Part shown: positions 47,998 through 59,800 of the stretch, piece after piece | Position numbering within the stretch: position 1 is the stretch's first letter | Layout of the letters: each line of letters begins with the position of its first letter | NCBI GenBank assembly: GCA_027627225.1 | Contig: CM051029.1 | Coordinates: 5,872,954-5,936,953, forward strand | Origin: Congeria kusceri | Lineage: Eukaryota; Mollusca; Bivalvia; Myida; Dreissenidae | Direction: 5' to 3' | Length of the DNA: 64,000 nt | Made by a program: the position numbers and the translations under genes | The notes under the pieces: model-generated | The model's database searches: none | The model's input: the letters and a program-made list of their open reading frames with translations, nothing else | What the model was told of the DNA's origin: nothing

Positions 47998-49963
47998 CTG
48001 AAACGACACGAAATGTCCTGCGATTTAAGCTTAGTGAAAAATAACGATTTATTTGAATATGTATAATTTTAATCTATATAATAGTATAACAATAAAAAAA
48101 ATGCAGTTATTGTGCGATTTTATTAACCTGGCACTCATGAATATTCCGAGTATTTTCGTTAATCTATTTTAAGCTACTAACCAAGATATGAGACTCAGAC
48201 ATGAATATGTATTGATTAAATCATCAATACGTAACAGTTAAAACTGTAGTGCAGTGGTAAGTACGAACAGTTTGTAAGCGTGAAGTTTTGGGTTCGAATC
48301 CCAAAACAGGCACTTTTAATGTATTCAATTTATTTATTTGTTTTAATTTATTTAATTGATAATTTTACTGACGTCATGACACGGAATCTCATCATCAACC
48401 CCGATTCTGACACAGAAGAGAACTGCATCGATACTGCGAACGAAACAGAGTCTTTGTGATTGCATTGTTATGTAGATAAAATAATAGAACTAAGAAAAAA
48501 TGAAACCAAACAAAAATAAAGAAAAAATGTCAGAATAATAAGAGATGTTAAAGTAAAAGAAAATAACAAAAAGCCTGAAATATCTTGGCAGGATTCGAAC
48601 CACAGTCATTGTGATTCAAAGTGTAAAACATTATACAGCGCGCTATTCTTCCTGACACTTGTTGCTAGAGGGCATTTGTTCTATGACTGTGAAATCAGTG
48701 CTTTACACGTTAAACCGTTATAAATAAAACAGCCGAGCGCTACCATACATTAATGAATGCCAGATCAAAAAAATTGTACAATACATATATTTTCATCATC
48801 ATCATCATCATCACCATCGTCATCATCATCATTATCATCATCTTCATCAACATCATCATTATTGTATTTCAAATTGCTACTACTGCTACTTCTACTACTA
48901 ATAAACTTATACTAGTACTACCGTAGATATAATAATAATAATAATAATAATAATCATCATCATAATAATAATAATAATAATAATAAAAATAGTAATATTA
49001 ATAAATAATAACAATAAATTAATAATAATAATAATAATATTAATAATACATAGACGAATAAAAAGAAGAAATTACCTCCATCATTTGGAGTCGATGCAGT
49101 TGTTGCTAAAACAATAACATACATATTTTAGCAGCAATGTAATGGACATTCTGATTAAACGCATTTTAAACAAATATAATTAAAAAATATTCCTATAAAT
49201 ATATATTTAATGTTGTTTCTACACAAGTGTTCGATAACTGTTATTTTGGCAATATGATTAAAAACATATTAGAAAACGACAATGACTTCTTTATTTAAGG
49301 CCATTACATATTGCTGACAGTCAAATATATTTCTGTATTTTAAACATACCGACATCCAAATTCTCATAATTTTGATATTGGCTTTGACAAAAATAACACC
49401 ACCATAATGATATAGTCAGTTAAACACAAACAAACAAACGTGTACCTAAGTCCATAACACAAATGGTGATTGTCGTAGTGCCAGTGTCTTTAGAACAACT
49501 GTAGTTTCCCGACGTTGTGTTATTGAACGATACTATGGTGACATACACCTCTGTAAGGTCTCCATTTGAAGACATAGTGTATACACTAGAACTAGTTGGA
49601 AGAAGTTGACAAGTAATACCAGCTAAATCCAAATAATCACCTATTTTGTTATTTCCATGGAAACAGTGAACTTTTATTGTTTCTCCATTATTCCAACCCA
49701 AACTAAACACCAACTGTACATTTTGTTTGCCAGCAGCAACAAATTGTTCTGTGCATGTACCTGAAAGTAAACTTCAACATTTGAAATAGTCCGCTTACGG
49801 CAACGTATACTGATCGATGTGTTTATTGCATGTATTTGTTATAAAAACGCATTATGTATATTTTTATTATATATTTGTAAATAAAATAACAACACTGTTT
49901 ACCTGCAAGATGGTACGTTACCATGAGAATAATGAATACTCCAACGAAAATGGACGACGCCAT
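47846..49963 (-). CDS. IGR-C: small single-Ig transmembrane receptor (about 185 aa)
   Basis: Four minus-strand exons, 49903-49963, 49446-49760, 49076-49105 and 47846-47997, join in one open frame, each internal border in phase 1. Order: signal peptide (MASSIFVGVFIILMVTY, cut probably after HLA), a V-like Ig domain with the cysteine pair VHCFHG...YSCSKD plus extra Cys near its start and middle, a 10-residue Thr/Ser/Pro stalk, a TTTTPTS linker, one TM helix (LIWIIAPICIGIVFI) and a short basic tail FKIKHKNV then stop. The ATG was chosen because it starts a canonical signal peptide. The Ig domain is closest to IGR-B exon 1. Without a signalling tail this form would need a partner, or act as a decoy. 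Three further TM exons downstream suggest alternative 3' ends. Confidence 0.75.
48245..48315 (+). repeat. tRNA-like sequence (B box GGTTCGAATCC, perfect T-arm)
   Basis: The T-arm TTTTGGG-TTCGAAT-CCCAAAA is perfect, and TAGTGCAGTGGTAAGTAC fits an A box. The acceptor arms do not pair, so it is a tRNA pseudogene or SINE head. Confidence 0.4.
48587..48660 (-). repeat. tRNA-like SINE head
   Basis: GTCAGGA can pair 6/7 with TCCTGCC as an acceptor stem, and GGTTCGAATCC is a B box, but the T-stem does not pair. The AATAGCGCGCTGT stretch resembles the copy at 15921. Confidence 0.35.
48790..49050. repeat. (ATC)n and (AAT)n microsatellites
   Basis: ATC units at 48793-48860, AAT units at 48929-49049. 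Within the IGR-C intron before the TM exon. Confidence 0.92.
49076..49105 (-). CDS. IGR-C exon 3: short stalk exon
   Basis: 30 bp between a TTGTTTTAG acceptor and a GTAATT donor, phase 1-1, encoding ATTASTPNDG. So small that it is supported mainly by phase and splice sites. Confidence 0.55.
49446..49760 (-). CDS. IGR-C exon 2: V-like Ig domain
   Basis: Acceptor TTACTTTCAG and donor GTACAC. 315 bp, phase 1-1, open. Cysteine pair plus SFNNTTSGNYSC ending pattern of an Ig F strand. Confidence 0.8.
49903..49963 (-). CDS. IGR-C exon 1: signal peptide
   Basis: ATG at 49963, 20 codons plus one base, donor GTAAAC. It has a hydrophobic core VGVFIILMV and a small residue before the junction. Confidence 0.75.
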
Positions 49964-52900
49964 TTACCGTTTACTTTGTTCTCCTTTCAAGAGTACACAC
50001 ACTGTTAACACGTATCAGAGTGTAAACAAAAATCAAAGCTCTGCATGCATATTTTGTTTATGATAGTCTACAACATTAATAAATTTCAGTACTTCGGCTA
50101 TCAGGTATGATAATTAAACTGGGAGCTAAGAATTTGACTTATCACAATATGACGTCGAAATATATCTGTTCTCAGATCATGCTATCACGATTTAAACAGG
50201 ACATTAAGTTTCGCATACAAATCGATATGTATAAGACAGTTATTGAATTGTGGGGCATTTAATATGATGCGATATTTACTGGAAGCATGTGCTATTAACC
50301 AATGCGGTAGCCAAGGTCAATATATTATTCTCCCTGTGTTTATCACATATTATGATATGACTTATAAATAAACGTTCTTTGATTGTCTAAGCGACACACC
50401 CTCGAAAGAAAATCATACATTATAGTGCACAGCTGTATCCTCCTTCGTGCAAATATCAGATGATATTGCACAGGACGTAGATTTTTACAAAGATGACGTC
50501 ATAATACGACGTCATTTACGACTATGTCAAAACATTAGCTCCGGTTGGATTTTATATGCTATGTTCAGTAGATATTATTGGGTCATTTTTATGTATGTTG
50601 GATTTTAAAAGCACAATACATCGCAATAGCTGACTTTTATTGTCTTTAACGATAGGGAATTTGAATAATAAAAGTTGATTATAATAAAACAACTGTTGTA
50701 ACGGTGCCTCTAGGAAGAAACGTAAAGGGAGTTAAGATAAGCAATATATTTACTTGCCTTTCTTGTATTTTTGTTTTCATATTATGATTGAAACAATCAG
50801 ATGCGTGTTTTCTTAAAAGCTCATCAGCTGTGGTTTATTTTATAAGTATTATAATAAAACAAGTATGGACTTTTGAGCTGTGAAATCTCGCGTGATGTTA
50901 CACAGCAAACTTCCTTATTGAACTCGGCTTTCGCCTCGGCTGTCGCCTCGTTCAATATGGATTTTGCTGTGCACCATCACAAGATATTGCACAGCTAAAA
51001 AGTCCATATTTGTATAATATTGTATGGCCATGTAGTAAATAACTGTTTTAATATATGATCATTGTATCTATAACAATCAAATATGTGACTCATACATGCA
51101 GTTTTTGGAATCGAGCAAGTTGTTAACATTTGAAAATATCTGATGAACATATACAAAATAACATTTTTGAGTTAGCATGTATGTCCCTGCAGTCTAGTGG
51201 TATACATAGATACATGCAACCGGGATACAACTATCATGTAAGATTCCTTATACATTTAATGGCCCGTTTGTCACCAAGTGTTTGATTATATAATCACTGT
51301 ATTCCAAATGTCCATCTGTTTCTAAACTGTCTAGGCATTTAACGTTCGCAATTGGTCTATTGTTAGACAGGTACCCACTCAACGTACGCATATACCCACA
51401 GGTTGAAGTTTATTACTAAGCGATGTTGATTCCAATAGGCAATTGCCATACAGACTAATTTCAATTCTTGAAAATCTCAATAACGATGGCGATATCTAAA
51501 AGCGATATAAGTGGTTGACGTATTCTCTGTTATGACGTGGTTATATTGCGCAATCATGCATTATTTTCATTTTGGTGAATGGGTCAAAATTGTTGCAATT
51601 GGGTAGATAATACATTTTTACAATAATAGGTATGTTCCCGTTCCAGAAACGACGTAAATATCGACAGGATTGACACTTGAATATTTAATTGGATATTTGA
51701 CAAAAATAAAGGTAATTCTATACATAAACAAAATTATAAGGCGAAATAATGTTGTGATGTTTCATTGCTGAACGGGACTTAATATTGCACATTTACATCG
51801 TGGCACAGATATATGTAACTATCTGTATGTACTGTTTCTATACATATAGACTATAAAAAAGGGCTTAGGATAGTGTACATGTCTGTACGTATGAAACACA
51901 AACAAACATTGTTACAGGTACCCGGGTAAGTTTTATTTAGCGTTTTTCATATGAGTGTAATTAACAATATTTTATACAATACATCTAGTTACCAAGCTTT
52001 TACCATACGTTGTAGGGCTACCGCTTAATAAACTGTTAATACATGGTTGTTTTTCGGCACACACATTATGCTCGTATACAGCGCGGAACTAAAACATGAA
52101 CTATTAATAAATAATAAACGTAAGGAAAACCGGAATTTCATGAATACCCCATGTATTTCGGTTTGTATTGCGTATTTATCATATTATAAAAGGTTTTAAA
52201 CTATCAAAACTATTTTGATGGTTGCAGTACGCATTTTGGAGTCTGCCGGGGGATAGCATTTCTTCAAACAACAATTAGCTCTGTCTTTTAAACATTGTGA
52301 AGACACAATTTAGGGCACAAACAACGAGCAGAAAAAGCTTAAGAAGCAAACAAATGTGTGACCTAATTTTATAAAAGTAGTCGTATTATAAGAAGCAGTA
52401 AATGGAATGTCTTAAAAATACGTAACCATTGGATTTGGACAAGATGTTATATAAAACATTGTATAAAATGAAGTTTAAAACAATCCACAAAGCTGTCTCA
52501 GAAAACAAAACCAATGCCTAGACCAATGAAAAAACACATGCACGAGGTACGTAAAATATACAATGGTATGTCAGGAGGCGAAAATACGATTTAGTATTTA
52601 AACATTATGTGTCATTCGGATCTAGTCGGCATGCGACAGAATAAATGAATTATATTTGAAAACATTCTAAGTAGCATGGTTTTAAATATGTATGTTGGAC
52701 GTTCAATTTACATCCCGAATTTGCAAAATTACTATAAACAGCATTATATATTTGTTAAATATCGTTCTACCCTTAACCGTGGCGTATGTAGTGAATATGC
52801 AACTGTCGTGACCTATGTGATATTTATAATGCGGGGTGCGGACTAGACAGCGGCCAATACAATTCATAACGACATTAGCCCTTAGGTTGCCACAGAGGAA

Positions 52901-53171
52901 GTTGGAATTAACTTTCAAGACGAATACTAATTATGGAAAGCTTTGTGTTTGTCTTTATTCTTTATATAAAAGGGCTAAATTGGTTGCAATGTATATTTTA
53001 AAATGTTAATATAAATGTATACATATTAGCGCCGTTTTGTGTTTGGCAAAACATTCATTTGTATTTAAATATAATCACTTACATATAATTGCATCAAGGA
53101 CATAGTATGCTCCGTGTTGATTTCATCCAAGTGCTAAGGTATCAAAACCAAACCATTACTATTTAATACAG
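49964..53171. promoter_or_regulatory. Intergenic region between divergent IGR-C and IGR-A; possible shared control region
   Basis: IGR-C starts leftwards at 49963, and the first exon found for IGR-A starts rightwards at 53172. A full CRE, TGACGTCA, is at 50494 with a GACGTCAT half 13 bp on (50509). No TATA box can be assigned with confidence. The signal-peptide exon IGR-A needs was not identified here. The fold-back at 50848 is the only clear repeat. Confidence 0.3.
50848..51018. repeat. Fold-back element, about 70-bp imperfect arms
   Basis: ACAAGTATGGACTTTTGAGC on the left mirrors the AGCTAAAAAGTCCATATTTGT side on the right. The pairing continues through TGCACAGC/ACACAGC to TATTGAAC / GTTCAATA. 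The loop is the CGCCTCGGC-rich 27 bases. Confidence 0.88.
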
Positions 53172-53516
53172 GTGACGCAACAACCCCTGAACTGAATGTG
53201 GATACCAATGATGTTTTCGTCAATAGCAGTGTAACATTCACATGCTCAACGTCAACTGCACCGATTCTTGTTGGCTGGTATAAAACAGATAAAGGTTCCG
53301 CTGCAGAAACAAATGTCGTTAATCAAAAGTGGAAAGAAGACACAAAGACATGCGCTCTAGACAATATGAATATGCAATGTTCGTGTAAGTCTTCACAGAT
53401 CTATACATGTTCAATTCCGTCAGTGACTTTAGCAAATGACGGTCAAACATGGCTTTGCAAAGCTGTATTCGATACAGTATATCAGGCTAGCAACATTTTT
53501 ACGTTCGGATTAATAT
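53172..53516 (+). CDS. IGR-A exon 1: V-like Ig1
   Basis: Acceptor TTTAATACAG, donor GTAAGT. VTFTCSTST...WYKTDKG...DGQTWLCKAV, with four extra cysteines (TCALD, QCSCKSS, YTCSI) that could form additional disulfides. Related to the orphan pseudo-exon at 40601. Confidence 0.8.
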
Positions 53517-53675
53517 GTAAGTATGTAATAAAGTAATACATGTTTATTGTCCCAATCTCATTCATTTTTTATTCTGCTTCTTTTCTGTCACAAATACTTC
53601 TACTACAACTTCAACTACACCAACAAATACTGCTACTACTACTACTACTACTATTACTACTACTACTACTACTAG

Positions 53676-53749
<74 letters not shown>

Positions 53750-53750
53750 T

Positions 53751-53791
<41 letters not shown>

Positions 53792-53817
53792 TTACTACTA
53801 CTACTACTTCTACTACT

Positions 53818-53864
<47 letters not shown>

Positions 53865-56800
53865 TACTACTTCTAGAGAGAGAGAGACGTTGGATCCAAA
53901 CGTTTGCTATAGTCGCTAATGTTTCGCGCCAGTACGTGATTGGTCTGCGCCACCCCGCACTATGATTGCGATTGTTTGTCGGAAGTTTTGGATACATCGG
54001 TGCAAGTGCACGTCACATTCTGAACTTTCGGCGCCGAATAATACCGAGCCCTCTCCCACGCTCATCAGACCCCATTTTACCACAACAAATTGATCAGATG
54101 TTCGTCGGATTTTCCGAACCTTAAACGCGTAAAAGTTGACGTAACAAAAATCTGTTCTTGTTTTTTTTCTGGGCTCACAGCTACAGTTTTGACCCGCACC
54201 GGATTTGTTTTTTTCATTAATAAGTCTCAGTTTAGGATAAACGTCGATATTTTCCTGACACCATATCATAATAAGCAATGGGTACTGATATAGACGTGAA
54301 TTAGACACTCTTCGGATTCCAGTTTAAGTACAGAGCACATAATTTATGACCCAAATTGTAAATCGCTAATAACTAGTCGGGAAAGTCATGCCATATGTGT
54401 TCCGACTCGGCAATTTTTTAACATGTTTTATCAAACTTCTGATTGTGAAAACACAACGAGCTGTTTGTTTGTCAGCATTCATTGTCGTAATATCAGCAGA
54501 CAAAACTGTTAGTTAAAGGATTATATTGATGATAAAGCATGTGCAAAATTGGGTGTCTGGAATATGTCAAATGAGTTTACTTTCTTTTACATTTCCGACG
54601 GTTTTGACCAGCTGTTTGTCCTTGATTTTTTACTCATAATATCCACACAATTTAGTTGTTTTTGTCCATTTTATATATCCAACGTATCTTTTTGGCGTAT
54701 ATTTTGGTCATATTTTATATATTAAGGTACATGTATTTACCAGAGGGCAAATTCATTATGTTAGTTATTATTTTTAATTTATTTATGGCTGTATTTTGTT
54801 AACATTCGGTAGATATTTCAACAATGTATGTTGACATAAAAATACCAAGTTACTGCAATGAACAATTCGATTCAGACGTTGAAAACTGAATCCGCTAACG
54901 CAGTATGCAAACAACCGGGTTGTCTCGAGCTTCTTTTGTTCGAATTGAGGCAAAGCATTGATACTGTTTGGAGTTTTGAAATTACTTGGTCACGCACGTT
55001 CACAGTGTTGTATTTTGTATTTTATCAAAATATATAACAAGAAGCATCGTGTTAATACACATACAGTTGCCTTGGCCTTATACAGCTTTTAAGCAGAGCA
55101 CACGTCTGTCGTGCTTGGGGTATACTATTACCATTGTATGGTTTAAAATAAACAATATATACGTACGTACTGATTATACAACGTTGGACATGTTTAATTT
55201 TTCTTTAATATTGATAATATTTGTTTTTGTAATTGATATATATAACATAAAAAATCTAGTCAAATATGAGTTGATGCCAAATGTTGCTTAAATTACATGC
55301 ATCGTTAACGTCATGATGTATATGGCTCTACATTTACTATTTGGAACTTCAGTATAATATAACAAGTATAAGCGAACAATACGTAATTACTTCGGACTAT
55401 TTGCCCCAAACCATCGCGATTAAATATTTTCCACAACATGTCTCAGTTGTATAACATGTTTGCTGGTCCATTAGTATATGATTTTTGGGTGTACCTTTTA
55501 GCTGAATCGGGTATAAAAATCAACTTTTTACAAAGACATATAAAAAGAAGAAAACAGGATTCCATAATGCTCGCAAATTTTCAGAGATTTGATAAAACAC
55601 AAGTAGTCGTGTTGGTCAATGCGTTTTTATGTTTTATTTCCTCCATGGTGGCTTTTAATTGATTTCTGTGTTTGACTATCGCTATTTGCTAAAAATAACT
55701 ATTTTAATTTTATTCATGTTGTGAATGTTTTCCTCGGGACCCGTGTGCGACACAACACGAATTTCACAACGTACAACAAAACGTGCTTGCCCTTCACACA
55801 ACTACTGCTGATTTGAAAGATTCCGACCTTCTGTGTTATACTTCATTCTATTTCCCGATTCTGATTATATGTTTTTCCATTATGTGAACAATGTCCACAT
55901 CTAATAAATAAAATAATTTCTCTACACGTTTGATTTTTTTGCATTGCAATAGGAAGATATCATCCATTATCTTTCGTGTATTTCCTTCGTTGACGCAGCG
56001 ATTCCAAATGTAGACTTTTACTTTCGGCTTGGGGGTCTTGTATGCTTCTGCTTTGTTTCAAATCTTATCTATTATCTCAGATAAAGACTTTAAAATAACT
56101 TAATTACATGTTCTTGTTGCTTTTTTATTCATTTCTTTAAATGTCGAAATATAGGTATCTGCAAACACTAAAACTCATCACTAACCAAGCTAAATATTCT
56201 ATAAAAAAAGAACAGTTAAAAGCTGTGGCAGGAACATACCATCACTGGATGTAAAGTCTGTTCCACTAACCATGTTAGCTATTACAATTGCTGTTTCTTT
56301 ATCAATGACACACTATTTCCAGTACATGTCTTTGGCAGAAGTGTTGCTTCGCTTCTTAATAAAATAAAATTTAACAACGGAATATACATACATAAGCAAT
56401 AAGGACATGGTGAATGAAATTTCCATTTTGTACAGTGTTCGAAACAAAAGTTAAGCATTAATTCTGATTATTTCGAAAATCAAAGCTCATTTGATTCATG
56501 TGTGGCGCGTCAATCGTAACTGAGGTTTTGTTCCGATTTAAAATACATAAATACATAATGACATTCTACCAAATGTATGGTTTTTGTAAATTGTTTTATT
56601 TCCAGTGCCGCTCACTTCTTTGACCATTCAACCAGAGACACCCCTTTCGTACCCTGTTCTCAATGTCCCATCGACGTTCACATGCATCACTTCACAGAGC
56701 CGACCTGCGCCTAGCATTGAATGGTTTATTGATAAGGTGAACATCACCAACCTGGCTAAATATACATACTCCGCTGACGTCGCAATGAGCAGTTTGCAAT

Positions 56801-59800
56801 ATACACCGACCTCGTACGAGTATAGTGGAGGAAATTTATCCTGTGTTGCAAGTTATGAGTTCAAAGCCATCATCACAGTTCTAACAACCACCAAGAGCAT
56901 TCGCGTACAATGTAAGTACTTTATTACTGTTTAAATTTACTTGCTGTCTGTATTGTGCATGATTGTATGCGTCGTGTTAATGCCATTCTGTATTTTATTG
57001 TGTTAATACAGAAATGATGGAACACCAAAATATGTCTGGTTATTCGAACAAAACAGTGGATAATCGTTTATTCAACGGATCAATTTACTTTCAGCTAAAT
57101 ATTTGAGACGTTGTCATGTTTTCTTTTTATCCAGTCCCCGTTTCCAAACCGATTTTGACTGTCAACAACATAAGTATATCTAGCACGATCACTATACGAG
57201 AAGGCAGACTTATACATTTGAATTGTTCCTCCTCCGGATATCCACCTCCCTCTTATTACTGGACCTACCCAGGAGGAAAGTCCGTCGGTGCCCTGCTGTC
57301 GTTAAACGTCACTCGCAGTAACGGACGCTTTTCATGCATGGCATTGAACTTCATGTATTCATTGAATGGAACCAGCAGTACACATTCCACACAGAACTTT
57401 ACCCAACTCGATATAAATTTACTATGTAAGCAGTTTTCAGTGCTATGTTGAAATGTATAATGTTCAATGTTCTTAGAACTTCCAACATGTATCTCTTATT
57501 CTACTGAAATTATCATTGAATACTATATTGTGATTTCTGCAATTACAGATCCACCATCCATTACACGATTATTAAATAAGGACATCAATTTAGAAATCGT
57601 TGATATCAATATCAGAGTACTGAGGGGTGATAACATCGGCATTGAATGTGCGAGTGACGCCAATCCCCCGGCTACTGTATTCTGGCAAGGACAGAATTTC
57701 AATTACTCTACACTGACAGTGAACAGTGTACTGCATGATACAGTCTGGACATGCACAGCAACAAACACTATGACAGAAACTGACGGAACGACATCAACAG
57801 GCACTGTGACCAGAAACGTGTCCGCTACAGTATTGTGTAATTGCAATACCCATATGTTGAGTAAAAGTTAACAATTCGTATACGTATTATAATTTACCAG
57901 ATGCGTGACTGATCTTCTTTCAGTATATGATCATATGATTTGTTACGGAGGAAGTATCATCATCCTTTCAAACACGGCCTCAATGCACGTTTACATTTGT
58001 AAAATATAGATGTTGCATTACTGGTTCGGATAAGGAAACAATCAATAACATATTTTATTCCTAGTAAAATGCTACACTTGCACCGTTCATACCAAATTAT
58101 GTATGTTGTTCTCGCTTTTTATTTTTGTTAAATATTAGCGATGCATTTTACGGAATCCTGAGTCCGCCAGTAGCATTCAGACATGTATAAAACCACTAAC
58201 ATGCGATAACGCGAAGTGCATTTCGATTCTTTGGATATTTTTCAATTTGTTGTTAGAATGTTTGAGTTAATTGTTTAGTAAATAGTTAAACATTTCCTTA
58301 TATGTAACAATTAACTATAAATCAAAATATTATTTGTTTCGTAGACGGTCCTGTCGTTCCTACGATCACGTATAGCATTCTACAACACTCAGATAAATGC
58401 TGGATTGCAACAAACGAAACCATAAGAGTTATAGTAGGAAGTACTGTTCGGCTGATGTGTTCAGAAGACAGTGTGCCAACTTCAATATACTCATGGGGCT
58501 CCGGACACGACGGGAACATTCGAAACATATCTAATATCACGCGCACAACGGTCAAGAACTACACATGCACGGTAAAGAATATCATGAACACCACATTTAA
58601 AGGAAACGTTAATGGTAGCAACCATTCATCAGTAAACCTAAACTTACTGTGTAAGTATTATAGTCGACTATTTTCTTCACCGTTCACTATCAAGGCATTA
58701 CAAATATAGTTGTTTTTTATCAATTTATTAGCCAATAATTATTACCTTTTAGATGGTCCTGAGAATATAGAAGCAAAATTCAACAACATCAAACAGATAG
58801 ACCAAGTACTTAAAGTTATTAAAGGCTGGTCGTTCACAATAGCATGTTTTGCAAGCAGTAATCCAGCTCCTAGTCTTTCTTGGTATGGCCCTGGAGCTCC
58901 AGAAGGAAATGTCCTGTCTATTACCAATGCGAGCACTAGCATGGACAGAAATTTAACATGCAACGCAGTTAACACCATGATAGATAGCGTAGGACATAGC
59001 GTAATCAAGACAGCGCGCCTAACAATTACCCTTGATATACTATGTAAGTAATATTAGCCAAAATTGACTTGATTTGTACAGAGATTGGTTTATTTTAATA
59101 TCAAACTTGTTCTAGATTTTGATTATGAATACCAATTATTGATTTCCTTCTTGCGATTGTATTACATTCGAATATTCATAACATAAAAATGGTTTCCATA
59201 AATAACTGCATGTATACCTATATATAAATTGCTTAGTTTTACAAATGTATGATACGATTAATTGATGCTACAGACCCACCGACTGTTGAACGTTTGCAGA
59301 ACCAAAGCGCTCTACTCAACACGTCTCTAACGGTTCCATGCACCTTAACAAATGTTGGTAATCCACCAGCCTCGACCTTTACATGGATAAGGAAAGACAC
59401 GAGTACCGTGGTGGGTACAGAACAAACACTAACAATCAGCAACACTGGATTGACCGATGAAGGGGAATACCAATGTAATGCATCAAACATAATGCAGCCT
59501 ATTGGAAATGAGGTTGTGTACGGATTTAGTCAATCGACATTCTTTATAAATGTTGAATGTAAGTTAAATAATTACTATGTTTTTATTTAACTGATGTTAT
59601 TTTCATTAGACATTTATATGGAAATAACATTCATTCTGTTGACATCACACATATAAAGTTGCTTAATTATCAAGACTAACACGTATCTAAGTTCAAACCA
59701 TTCCGGCGTTTGTTGAAGTGGTGAGCAAAACGTCAGAGAATGGGTGTTTAATGTTTCTATTGCAAATAACTTGCATGATGCAATAGGTTTTTATTATAAT

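Noticed and set aside
48245..48660. Functional tRNA genes
   Set aside because: Internal promoter boxes are good, but acceptor or T stems do not pair properly; SINE or pseudo-tRNA is the better reading.
53120..53155. Candidate first exon for IGR-A (MLRVDFIQVL then GT)
   Set aside because: It ends in phase 2, while exon 1 needs phase 1; too short and too charged for a signal peptide.
53540..53997. Leu-rich/Arg-rich and Ser-rich frames of about 130-140 codons
   Set aside because: Translation of (ACT)n-(ACG)n in the first IGR-A intron.
55438..55662. 74-codon plus-strand frame starting MSQLYNMF
   Set aside because: It lies in the first IGR-A intron, has no recognisable domain, no matched splice sites, and no counterpart in IGR-B.
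58322..59490. Minus-strand frames of about 77-88 codons
   Set aside because: Antisense shadows of IGR-A Ig exons 5-7.
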